64,000 nucleotides of DNA from Lethocerus indicus (taxonomy: Eukaryota; Arthropoda; Insecta; Hemiptera; Belostomatidae), in NCBI GenBank assembly GCA_019843655.1, contig JACDQD010000106.1, positions 682,001 to 746,000 on the forward strand, given 5' to 3'. The position numbers were made by a program, and so were the translations under genes. The notes below the pieces were generated by a model that was not told the DNA's origin, did no database searches, and worked only from the letters and a program-made list of their open reading frames with translations. Shown here one piece after another: positions 28,031 to 40,938 of the stretch. The first letter of the stretch is position 1. The number at the start of each line of letters is the position of its first letter.

Positions 28031-31000
28031 AATTGATTGAAACAGTTGACGTACCTCAATAAATGTTACCTTGGGCAATGCCTGAAGCCAACATTATAAT
28101 TATAAAACATTTTAACAGTAAATCATAAAACGTCATTTTTAAACGTCGTTTCTTACATATTTGAGTATTCTTCTCGTAGCAATAAACCATATTTTAACAA
28201 ACAATTTTCATTGTCCTCTCAACCTACATGTTGTGAATTCATATCCGTCGATATAAGGTATAATCTGTCTTGAGGACGCAGTTAGTCAAAAAATCTAATT
28301 AAGATTAGGAATATGGGGCCAGGCGTTGAATGCAAACGCTGGTGTGAATTGTTAAATTATCACTACATACGTGATTTTCTCACAGAGAATATATTGGCGA
28401 TGATCATTCCGTCACAAAAGAAAACTGTATGGTAAAACCGAACATATATATTTTGGATTGTTTACCTGGTAACTATGTCTTATGTAACTATAATTTATTG
28501 CGCGGTCCCATTCCTCGAATAGAGATGTAATAGTAGCTCTGACAGGATTTATAGGCAGGACGTAGTGTAAGTAAGTAAGCTTTCTATTTAATACACATGA
28601 CGGAGGTCTACGAGAGTTTGGATTATTATCAACGTTACTGTGGTTAGATGATGAGTGAATGTGGACCGCAGTAACAGTTCGGAGAGGATGCTTCATCGGT
28701 AACTGAAATCTAGAGGTCTCTGACTTAACTACTGCCAAAACCGGTCTGTCATAACCTTACTATAATAGGAGTTTCTTTGAAATATTTACGCATAAATGTA
28801 AATACGTCATCGTATACCTTTAGTGTTTTAGATTATCAAAACTTCTCTGTCTCGGTGCTCACCGTTTCTTGAGCCAACCACTATTAAATCAGTCGGTCGA
28901 GTACAGAGGGGGGTGTTACAACGTGTGTAGTTCCTGCTCTGGATCCTGTGGGACTAATGCACAAATACGGGTCTACTGTCGCCGTTTTAAAGTGACTATT
29001 CGCAGGGATAGAGATCGCTTTAAAAATATTTGCCCGGGCTATGCTTGATTTTAATCGCTTGCAAGGTGGACGGATTCGAGTCGAAACTGAATTATCGAGC
29101 GGTCGGTTCGTCCGTGTAGGGGCGGCGGGCTTTTTAGCCGCAATAAATATTCAAGGTACGTCGGCCGGTACAAAGTGGTCGATAAAACGGGGGGGAAAGA
29201 AACAAAACACAAAAACGGGAGAAAAGAACAAAAAAGGGAAGCGCGGAGAAGTGTTTACAGGGACCGGTGTTCTCGCGTCTTGAATTCTAAATTGTGGCCG
29301 CTATCCCGTATCGTGAAGCTCGGCTAGAGATTGAGCCGGGGTTTGTTTTTAGATTACATAATAGAGGTGACCAGGCTTGATCTTGACACCGGTGACATAC
29401 TTTAGAGAGGTGGAAGTCCACTCTCCGCCGGCTAGTAGGCCACTGGCAGGTGTCCTCTCAGCTCCTACTGACTTTTACCTACCTTAATCGGCCAATCCTC
29501 TGACGCGCTCCTAATTGCTATATCCACTTTTCACCCTTCCTCAACTTGGCCGGACATTTTATGGTTACATTAACAATACCTTAAATTAATCTGTCGGTCC
29601 CCGATGGTTTGGATTAACACAGATTTAAAAAACGAAAAATATCGCTGGTGGCATCTTTGTCTCCACTCGTCGTTTTGGTATCCACCGATCCATTATATTT
29701 GTATGGTACTCACAAAATACCCGCTGGTGACAAGTTTAAGCGCCCCACCTTCTGCCTGTTAAATCCAGGTTACCGACGGTACACATTAAGTACTTATCTG
29801 CATCAGGTCATTAATTTAACTTAGCCTTATTTTGATATAGTTGAATCTTCGAAACATGTTTGAGTAATATCATATTTCGCTTTATGAATGTATATATGCG
29901 CGGAAACACATATTTATGTGTCGTCGGGGTATATAAATTCCCGGTGACGATGAAACCCAGAAATGCGGATTATTTTCCTCTGTTATTCGATTTGTATTTT
30001 TCGACCTTAAAAACTGTTTCCTCAATGTTAAGTACACAAATAACGCCACCCTTCGCGAAGTATAATGAGAGCTGGTTCAAAGGAAAAGGCGTCATAGCTG
30101 GAACCGTCATGAGATCAATCAGGATTGGGAAGTAGACCTCCTCATAGATATATTATAAACCGTGCGGATACGGAAAACCTCAAGAGCGATGAATATGATA
30201 AACACATTCGCTGATTTCCAAACAAATAATATCGAATTGCGCTTTACAGCCCCTTGCCTGGGGCCGAAATTTTCGAAGCGGACACGAGTTCCACCAAGTG
30301 ATAGGGAGGACGGGTGGCCACCATTAACACTGGGAAGCCGAGAAAGTAAGACGGTGTCCTCTCGGAAAGGAGAGTTATGCGAGGGGAAATCCGGAGAGCG
30401 TACTATCCCACCGGGAGGGGAACGGATATAGGCCAATGGCTGATTTATCGCGGGATATACTCAGCCTCCCCTTACACGTCACCAATTAGCCGGCACCAAC
30501 CCTATTAGCCCCAACTTCTAATCCAATAATAGAGACTACTTTGTTCTATTATATCAATTTCACCAACGTTCGGCTTACTTTCTTCCGGCTAGCTCGAGCT
30601 CATGTTTAACCCATTCGGCGATCCCCCATCCTCCGATTTCCTAAATTGCGATTATAGTGTACCGAGCGCTATACTTTCTCACCCGCGTGGCACTAATTTA
30701 GAATCTGATTTTTAGTATTGTGCGTCCGATTGGAAATATCCATCACTCTTACGATGGTTGGCTCGAAGCTAGATCGGTATCGGCTTCTCGTCCTCAGTTT
30801 TAATTCGTACGTCGGCTCCGTATACTGGAACTCGAAGGGAAGAGTCTCCGGATCAATTTTCCTATATCAATTATAACTTTATGACAACATTAAAAAGTTT
30901 AACACAGATCTCAAACTGCAATAGTGAAATTGATTGTACCACTTATTTGTATTTCCTGTCACAGTTTCGAAACGAGTTCTCCCCCCTGGGAGGGACCCAA

Positions 31001-33854
31001 AGTCGGGACGTTGGCTCAAAGTGAGCAGTCTGTTCATGCACAACTAAACGGGGAATTTTTCTGCCAAAGGCATATTCTTAAGTCTCAAAGAAAAAGTTTT
31101 ATACCCTCTGTAACAACTTTCTAAAATTGTATTGTCATTTGTTTCCTTGTAATAAATTCCCATTCGAAGAAAATAAGACGATCATTTTTCTATTATACCG
31201 CGGTCTGTAATAAAACGCGGGTTAAAAATGGCCGGCAATTTTGTTAAACATTGACCAGAGAACGTTTTTGGACATTAAAATGTGACGCGGTCAGTGCGTT
31301 TATAATCGGCATTAAGTTAGTGGGCCCTAAAATATGATTAACGTTATTTCGATGCAGTGATTGGTGTAATCTAGTGCACCCATCACCCCTGATTACGCTG
31401 TCGTTCATCTGAGACACGGCGCTGTTGAAAGTACTAAAAAATTTATTGCTCGCCCGGACATTAATTTTAGCGTATAATAGCGACAATAACGACTATAAGA
31501 AAGTGAGAAAGGTATACCTTTTTTTATTTCTGTGTAGTACTTTCGGTGCATTACAGACGCGTCACTTTCTCATACGAAATAACCTAGTGAAACTCAACGG
31601 GCAGTTAAAACGATTAATAAAATTAAGGTATGAAACAAATGAAACTCTTTATTCGGCTTCTGATGAAAGCGTAGTGCCGTCCTAGGCTCAGTTACTTGTT
31701 TGGACGATAATACACGTTTTTCTTCGAAGTGTGAAGAATACATATTTTGACCATTCTTCTTTGGCGATTCCCCGAACCACAAATATAAGCCGACAATTAT
31801 TATTAATTCCGGAATACAGACGTATCTGTAACATCAATTAAGCACCCCAAGACTATAGCTGTATGAAAAGCGCCTTTAATCAACCCTTTTATAGCAGCGC
31901 CAAATCAGCGAGTTAAGGGCAAATTAGGGAAACGGTATAGAATCGTCAAGTACAAGATGCTCAATCAATGTATATACATTACTTAAAAAAATATTATCTT
32001 TAAAATATCCTTCAGTAGTTAATTATGCATGTAAATATATAATAGGTCGAATTGTCTAAGCATCTGTTACCAATATATTTTATTAGTGGTGGCTCAAAAT
32101 AAAAGTACGAGATTGGATTTCTTTTACATGATTCTTATAAGATTAGCCAATTTGACGGGAGATGAGATCACTTTTTTTCACTTTTTAAGCTAAAGAAGAT
32201 ACAGTCAAAGCAAAGTTCTTTGTAGATCCTCGTTGAGGTCGCCGTTTCATTAGCCATGTTTCACATTAGGAGGCTACGGGCAGACGCCAGAAGGGACGGG
32301 GAGTCGTGCATTTGCATACAATGAAAGAGTACGGTAACTAATGAATATTCACTGTGTTTCAAGTGGGCGTACCGTTTAAATTTAATTTTGTGTCTCTCTT
32401 TCCACCATACAGCGCCTATGTACACAGCCGGTAACTTGCCCGAAAGACTTCGTAAGCCTACCAGGACGACTACCAATAGATTTAAAACGAATGCTTTACC
32501 ATTCCCGCTCGAAGCCCCGAATGTACGAGGGCGTCTGTCTCATTTTGTAATTGTAAAAATTATATCTTATAAAAACTATTTCAAATACTTCAGTAATATT
32601 AGGGCGGGATAAATGGCTTTTTAGCGTGATATATAATCTAAATGAGCTCTCTATTAATATAATCAGTGAGAGCTCTGCTGAGGCGGATACTTCGTCGGTA
32701 TGTCTCAATGGTATTCCTACAAACAAAACACAAGCTAGTCTAACATTAAACCGACTAGAAGAAATTTAAAATACGCGAATGTTGATGTAGTATTTATAGT
32801 ACCGGAATTGGACGGGGTCCAGGGAATGAAATTCACGTTGGGTTGGAGCGGAGACTTCTGAACGGGCGTTCGGTCAAATGCAACGCGTAAGGCAGCTATT
32901 TTTGCACCGGCGGCACTTACGTGTTCTGCCATTCATCTGTTCCACCAGCGCTAAGCCATGCCAGAAAACAAACCGGCTCGTAAGACACAAAACGGACAAT
33001 GCTGTATAAAATGCAGCACTATGATAAATGTAACTGGAGACTGTGGGCAATGTTTGTCTTGGAGTGTAGTTTGGGGGGCAATAAGGTGAAGGCTATATGA
33101 CGTCGGGTTATTAAAGACAATATTTTCCTGATGAAACAATGTTTTGGACAATCGTAAGGAGTGAGAGAAAAATATTTATATGGAAATAGAAAGGCCTGGC
33201 AACTTAAAAGATTGATTAAAAGTAGGTAGGACATTTTCAGTACATGTTCAAATGTTCGAGAACAGTAAATAGGATAAAATTTGAGAGTTATTATCGGACT
33301 AAATGAGCGAAGGAGCTTTTCCTTCCTCGTTCAGAATTGGGAATTTCAAAGTGGAAGATCGTTGAATGGATACGAGGCCATTAGTGGGCTGTGGCGGCTA
33401 CAGGTATCCGTTAAAGGGGGCTGTGAAGCCCAGCTGACCGTTTCTCGCTGAAAGAGATAACGCCAGGGGGAAATTTAAATGTTTCCGGCCCGCGAACATT
33501 TGGACTAGCGGGGCCTATTTAAATTCTCTAATTGAGTCGTCGTTAGCGGTACAATTGGTACAGAAACATAGCGTACCATTATCCGAAGATAGGCCGCCGG
33601 TCTTGCCCTATCTTATGGCGGTGTTCAAAACCAGATTTTCATGTTCGATAAGCTGATTTATTTAAGGCATAAATCGATGCTACGGTTGGAAGCCGGTAAT
33701 TGGCTCCGAGCTAATTGGATTCAAAGCGATTCCGCGGAGAAAGTCCATATTTTGGAGAAAGGCACCTTCCATATTCAGATTTAACATTTTCCTATACGCT
33801 GTATTACTCGATAGGAAGCCATTTGTTAATCAATATAAATTTGCAATTGAAGGA
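28031..33854. other. Gene-free mixed-composition DNA
   Basis: From about 28 kb onward the base composition changes. GC- and CpG-richer patches (for example 29,000-29,500 and 30,200-30,500) alternate with AT-rich DNA. Open frames of up to about 105 codons exist on both strands but show no domain, start context or splice pattern, and often overlap one another antisense. Confidence 0.4.
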
Positions 33855-33935
33855 AAATTGGGCCCATAACCACTGGCCGGATCGAACGCCGGTTCGGATC
33901 CATTTTCGCCGCGTCGCTCTAACCGCTAATACATT
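33855..33935 (-). mobile_element. tRNA-derived SINE relic (head region)
   Basis: The minus strand shows a degenerate pol III promoter: an A-box-like TTAGCGGTTAGAGCG, then ATGGATCCGAA, and a B-box-like GCGTTCGATCCGG at tRNA-like spacing. The cloverleaf is not intact (irregular anticodon and acceptor arms), so a functional tRNA is unlikely. A tRNA-derived SINE head fits better. Confidence 0.45.
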
Positions 33936-36900
33936 ATTTCCTTTAACTGTACGTTGAAATTTTTTACATTTTTGCCCTTTCTTATCGCTTGTCAATTGTG
34001 GAAAATGAACAATACAATAACGGAAAGTTTAATTTGATTAGTGGTTCCTTATTTATTGTTTTATAGGGATTGTGTCAACATTTTGAATATTATCGAACAT
34101 ACCATATTCCATTCATAATTCGTAGTCGACAGAACCGTTCAAGTCATCTGAAAGAACAAAGAGAATATCACATTGTCGATAAATAAATCCAGCAGGATAG
34201 TCTATAAACACTGAATGTAAATAAAAGGAGAGAAACGGTAGTTAAGGCTTGTAAATCCGGATAGGCGGCAATACTGGTTACGATCTCTACTCTACAGGAT
34301 TTCCTGTGCTTCAGGTTTCCACTGACAACGCTGCCCTAGGTGGATCCAAACTGATGCCACTGTGAAATCAAAATACTACACGAAATTGTAGTGACATTCT
34401 TCCCCTTTTCGTCTTAAGCCAAAGCAATACATATCAGTAATACTGCACCGGGAGCAATTATACAAATCAAAGGCAGATAAAGAGAAAAGAAATGTAATTT
34501 TTAAATTTACAATTACAACTAACAGAAAAAGCTTACTTCATAGTAGCCCTCATTGTCCGAACTGAAAGTGTTTCTATTCATAGTGATTCTATTCTTTATT
34601 TTTACATTCCGTTTTTGATTGGGAGTAAATCGTGAGAATGTTAAGTGTCGTCGACCCCGCTCGGGAGCCGCAAATCTACAATAGCTATCACGCGATCCTC
34701 CCGATCCTCATCTTCCGAACCTCCGTGTCTGAGCGTCCCGTTTAACCAACTTTCTGACCCGGTGGTCCGAACCTTTTTTTTTTGTGCTCCCAAATGCAAT
34801 TCGGGTACGCGAACCAAATTATCCCGGCTAAGTGATTTCCCCCGACGACAGAAGCCTGCGATTAAAATAATTTCCCTGATCCCAATTGTTGATCGAGGAA
34901 CTTGGGTCGAGAAAACCTGGCTTATTGCGAATAACAGTACTCCATCTTGTGTTGGATTCACGTTAGAATCGGCTTGCTGTATTCTCAGGATCGGTTATCT
35001 TATAACAATCCCAGGTGTGGGTATAATACATTTTCATGCCAGTATTAGAGTGAAGCGACCTATCTCGTGACATCCCACTTTAAACTGGAGTGTCCGGCGG
35101 AATTTTCTGGTAATATTTTTTCATATTTGCAGTGGACCGAGGACAGATTCGTGGTTGGGACGTGCTCGACTTGTATGCAGGAAGGAGGACGGGTTCATAA
35201 CAGGGCCTCACGCTAATAAACGGAGCTCGGATTATGGGACGGGTCGGTTGTTCCATTGTGAGTGGGAGCCGGGGTCGTCGTTATTCCTCAGACCGGCGCT
35301 TTTCAACTGCTGAATAGGTAAGCGGAGTCCACAATGTCCCACCCGCTTTTTCAAAATTTGAGTACTCTCCCTGCTGTTGAGAGACATACAGTTTGTTTGA
35401 ATGGATTCCAAACAACATTTCGCTTCATTTAACCATGAACTATTAATTCACGATTATTTCCATTTTAATTGAGCTCAGAATATATAATATACAATTGTTT
35501 TTTGGATTAAGAAATTCCTCTCATTTGATATATTTATTATAAATAAACAAGAATATTTGTAAAGAACAAACATTAATGAGAGTTTTTATTTCATGAAGTC
35601 CTCCAATAAAAAATAATTTCTTTTTGTTCCTCCTTATTGAAGATAGAGGATAAATTATAATGGATATCTGATCAGCCACAGGGTTTCGAATCAAATTATA
35701 GAACCATTTCTATGGCTTATATTTAACCAACTTATCAATTATTTGAAAATAATAATTATTAGTAGTAGTAGTGGAGCAGTTTCGAATCATACACTCGGAT
35801 CATTGCTTTTATTTTTTCATAGTTAAAAAATGTACCGATACCCATGTACTAGTCAGAAGGCGTCCGAATAAAGTTTAACGTAGATTCGCTTAGAGACATT
35901 AATAAATACCAGCAGTATAGAAATATCGTTTGATAGTTTTCTTCGAGAAATAGTCAATGGTTTTCTTCCTATTTGACAGCCGATCTATGTCTTCTGCGCT
36001 GTATAACTGTTATAATAAATAACTGGGGTGAATTAGTTACTCACATATAACGTTATAATGTTTATAACGTCCCATAAACATCGTTTTCCAAATGAATTCT
36101 ACCAATTAGCCTGCAGTAAAATAATTTGAGCGAATGAGCGATAGGCCATCAGTAAGAAAGTGATCTGCCTTCTTGATCCCCGGCTAAACACTTGACCCTA
36201 TTCCCATTTTCGGTGTTAATTTCCGCTTTTAATTGCTCGGCTTTCGACGAATGTTGGCGACCGAATTTATTCGTCGCCTCATAGAAAAAAACGATTTCTC
36301 GACAACGATGAATGTCGGACAGGGGAGAGCGAGGTTAAAATGGCCGGAAAGTCTCATTTGTAACCAACTCTTAAGTAAGGAAGTTTGAAAGCTTCCTTAT
36401 CCCGATCTTATAAGGCGGCAAATAAGAAAAGCGAAACTTCAAAGAGTTGTGGTTAAATATTTTGAAACCGGTCCTCCGGATTAGAAAGACTCAGCGGCGC
36501 CGTCCTGGCCCACTCTTAAGGTATTCTCCGTGAACCCAGTTCTGAAATATGGAATCCCCTTTATTTTTTTGTGTCTATTACTTATTTCAAGATTCTTAGC
36601 AGTACATTCTGCTACTGCCGCAACACCATTATGGTGCAAGTCGAAATCGGTCGGGTAAATCATACCGGCATCAGGAAATCGTACCGGCTGGTGATCTTTC
36701 ATAAACTGTCGACCAAGAAAGTAGTTTAAGTGCATCGGCCTCAGCGTTGATTATACGTTGCCGGTGGGTCGAGCGGTGGGTATTTAAAATATTAACGCGG
36801 CACATATAGTGGGAAGTCGCGGAAAAATTAAACTTATCGAGGTTAAAAGCCCGACTAAAATACAGTGGTGGCGGCCGGTGGGTATTATTTTTCCTCGAAG

Positions 36901-39900
36901 AGTGCGGCGTTTTATTAAGGCCGTACTTGTGTTGTTAAGTCAGTCGTGCGTACTTTCACCGCACGGTGGCCAGTGCGACGCACTTAGCGCCCGGTGACCC
37001 GGTTACGGCCTACTTCCCGTCCCGGCCCATCGGCGGTCCCTCTTAAGCGGTTGCATAAGTATTTTTTTTTCATTCCCACCGGAGCCCGCATAATTCCGCC
37101 GGGATAGAAAGAGACGAAGTGTGGGACGAAAGAGAACCTCCAGCCGGTTCGTCTCTGCTGTTATGACGTTTAAACGCATTGAAATAAACATTCGACAAAT
37201 AGCTTGTTTGTGTTCGATTTATGGAATATACGATCAAGGGCGTCCGTGATCATCATGTCACATGGATTTCAGTGAAAAACAAAATCGCGTGAAATACCTC
37301 AAATACTATTTCAATTTATTTTTATTACGCTTATTTTGAATATATATTTCGGGTGTGTTATTGTTATTTATTTATACGTAGGATTCGGTTAATATGAGCT
37401 GGGGCTTTGGGTACTTAAACGGATGGAACCTGCGGGTAAGTTCGCGAATTATTAAGTTCTATCGACAGACCTATCAGGATATGGGAAAAAGCTAATATTA
37501 TTTATTTCCATTTAATTGCAGTGGAATTCGAAAGGAGTCCAAGACAAATTCAAAATAATTCCTGACAATTTCAGATTGCAAATTGAATATTTCTCGGTGT
37601 GAATTCAGGCGTCCACGTAATTGTTCATGCTCGTAAGGGAACAGAGTGATAAAAGGAAAAAAGCCGTTTCGGACGTTAAAAATTGTATGCCAATTCTGAA
37701 TTGCACAAAGTAACTATTACTTACTCCACTCCTTCTTTCTTCTATTGTTTCAACTTGGGGATCTTATCGCGGTTTTACGCTCTTATCCCTGTTTTATTCT
37801 TCTTTTCATTCCCTCAGTGGTATAAAGTCAACTATTTGGTGACGTAGCAGTTGCAACGCGATAAGAAAAAGGGACTGTATTTGGACACCAGTTTATTAAC
37901 GTTCATTTGTTGTTCCACCAACTTCACCAGCCGAGCAACGACGCGATAGCGGAGCTGAAATTTTCCCGTTCCGTGGATAGAATTTTATTTATTCATTTTG
38001 TACTTTACACGTTCCTACAGGCAAATACAATGGGTAAAACAGGTTTTCTTTCCCATTCTTGTATTTTGTATAATCGACTATGAATTTAATCCACAATTAC
38101 TGCGCATTTTTGAGGTATATTTTCGTATATCTCATGATAGGTCGGGAATTAGGTTCAATGCAAGAAGGGTATGTACCTTATACGCCAGATTATCTATGCT
38201 TCCATGTATCCATCCTAATTGCTTTGTATTTTCTTTCTTTTGAAGTTAAACTAATATATTATTTTAGTATAATTCAACATGTTCACAACGGCCACAGCTG
38301 AATTGATCGTTCTGATTTTAAGGTATGCATTTCTATTTATATTATCTATAAATTTTGATCTAACAGTAGAGTTTTTCCACGCATCGGAAATAAGTGGGCA
38401 CGAAGCTAGTAATTGCAAGCCTATTGCCACGTTTTCGTCGCTTGCTGCAATTACAGCTTCGAAATTGGTTTCAGTCGGTACGACCTTTTCGTGGTGTGCG
38501 ATAATTTCACGTAATCTGTGTCACTGCGTGGCCCTCAATGAAACGGATGCTATTATTATTAATTATCAACGTTCAAGAAATTCGAAATGACCATGGGACC
38601 TAATTCGCCGCCAGATTTCGACGGTATGACCGACGATACTAAATCGTCTTCACAAAGGCATGTCCTTCAGTCCTCAGCATGCGTGTCAAGTCGAACTCAG
38701 CTATTTGGTATTACCTAGACCACCACCTTGTCCTCTCGGACCAAAAAGTATACACCTTCCAAAGCGATTAAAGCTGTTGTAAAAACGTGAAAAAATCAAT
38801 GGAGTAGAAATAGGACGCCCATTTAAATGTTATTTTGACAAGTGGTAGGCGAGAGTGACTCGAGATATAAATGGAATTAGCATTTGGCCGAAACACGGGC
38901 CCCATAACGTTGGCTCAATAAATCACTTTGCCGAAATGGTCACGTACGAAAACAATCGCTCAAGATTAAAACTCTCCCTACCGGTTGTTGCAGGCACAAT
39001 TTATGTGGCGTTCAGATCTTGTTACGTTTCAAGGCCCCCTTTTGAACGCTTGGGTGAATTTCACAGTATGAGCGGAGCTGAATACATTGATGTCAAATTT
39101 GATCCCGGTTAAGAATGGTTTTCATTGACAAAATAGAAAACTAGATCAAATTCTGACCATAAGAATAATTTCCTTAGACAAATTAAATGAATCTTAATCT
39201 TATACTTTGTTGTTTTATATTAAATATGCAGAAGTGAATATGCAAATATTTGTACGTAGATAACCCTAATAGAAAACAAAATACAATACAAAATGTCAAA
39301 AGAATTTCGAAAGTAACTACTCCAAATCAGAGGAGCAGTAATAATTTTTAGGTCATTCATCTAATACAGTGACAGTGGCCACCACTGCTTCAGGGTGAGT
39401 CAGAGTTTTTCAGGAATGTCAGTGAAAATTCAGCGTCCGCAGAAAGATGAACTCACACCGCGTGTATCATTTCCGTTCATTCCTTCGCAATAATTAAAGT
39501 TCACTTCTTATCGGTGAATCACCCGAGGAATTTTCCATTAACGTCTTGTATGGAATCCGACAACTAATCTGGATGCCGGTTGTATAAATATTTTCACTAC
39601 TCAATTAAAAGTGCCGGTAGGCGCGCATTATATCATAGCGGGTATTAGAAAAAAAACTGTAAGTGTTCGTAAAATAGGTTTGCTTTTTACTTCAGGAATG
39701 CGATGAAAAAAGTGGAAAGTCTCCATTTTCCCTGAGCTCTTCTGTGTATCCTAGCAAGAAATATCGTTGGGATCATTTCAAATAAAGAGGGCCGTAAGGG
39801 TTCTATAAAATAGAATTATATTGAGTGTGCAAAACATACGGTTTCTTTAACATTCGCATTATTAAATCTGGCGGACTGGGGTGTAAGCAGTTCACTGTAT

Positions 39901-40434
39901 TATAGACAAAATGCGTCTGAGGATGGCGTGAAGCCGAAGTCATTCTGGCCTTAAAAACCACCAAATATATGTGTTATTTTATCAATAAATAAGAAATAAA
40001 GTTATCCAAACATTTCTTCACCTAGAAACAAAATTCTTCTATAAATCTATGCTGTTGCAATCATCGTTTTTGAACGGAAATGTCTATGCTATGCCGTCCT
40101 GCCGTTTTCGATCCATACTGATTTATGCTATATAATGAGATAGGATTAATTCGATATTATTATGCTACAGCGCTGTTGCTCTTAAAATTACAGTTACAAC
40201 CGATTGCACACTTATGTATTTTGGAACGAGCTCTCCCTTGCGCACATTGACAAACAACGCGGCTGAAATAACACTCGTCGCCCCGTCAAACGTCAAACTA
40301 ATTTCGAAGTGTTTCGTCAAATAGTCAATTCGTAGGTTGAGATAATATTAATAGCTGTTTGTACACACCAACCGAATGTTGCCAAAGCCTGGGGAAGGCA
40401 GAAATAAATAAAAAAAACGAGCGATTGGAATACA
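33936..40434. other. Gene-free mixed-composition DNA
   Basis: The longest frame (34645-35070 plus) is 141 codons of Ser-rich sequence with no recognisable domain and an antisense frame across it. GC-richer patches lie at about 36,200-37,200. No repeat family was recognised other than the one starting at 40435. Confidence 0.4.
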
Positions 40435-40938
40435 GTAGATTTGTTGTGTTTCTGTCTCCTCTCGTTGGTTTGGTCTTTTGCTAGACCGGTTTCGGCTGCT
40501 CGCCATCTTCAGTAACGGTGTTAGTCACTATTGGCACTTTGGATGTTTTTCGGGTATCGTCACTGTCACTGTCACTTGCACAACTATTAGGTTCCGACTT
40601 CCAAATATATGACAGGAAACCTATATAGTATTGGGTATTTACGATCATAAAAGTTTTCCTGTTGATGCAAAATTTATTGAAAAAAAGTTTATTTTTAGTA
40701 ATCTAGGTAATCGGTGCAGGTGCACCCAACGAACTTTAGTTAATTAATTACATTTCCGCACCAACCTCAGGGGGCGCTAGTTTATCAGTGTAGTACAAGT
40801 GACAGTGCAGTGAGGATGCCCGAAGAACATCCAAAGTGCCAATAGCGACTAACACCGTTACTGAAGATGGCGAGCAGCCGAAACCGGTCTAGCAAAAGAC
40901 CAAACCAGTGAGAGGAGACAGAAACACAACAAATCTAC
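40435..40938. mobile_element. Inverted-repeat (foldback) element with arms of about 146 bp
   Basis: The left arm (40435-40581) and right arm (40793-40938) are near-perfect inverse copies with only scattered mismatches, enclosing about 210 AT-rich bases with no coding frame. Each arm contains TTGCTAGACCGGTTTCGG and GCCATCTTCAGTAACGG, or their inverse. No clear target-site duplication is visible. Partial copies of the arm occur at 46837-46888 and, as a short head-to-head pair, at 52117-52207. It is a non-autonomous repeat; the family is not certain. Confidence 0.7.

Noticed and set aside
34645..35070. 141-codon plus-strand open frame
   Set aside because: Ser-rich with no domain, a long antisense frame lies across it, and no splice or promoter context is visible; chance in a GC-richer patch.
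40861..40920. Complete hammerhead ribozyme
   Set aside because: Only the CUGANGA and GAAA blocks with one stem are seen; the cleavage strand and stems I and III could not be placed, so no ncRNA feature is annotated.
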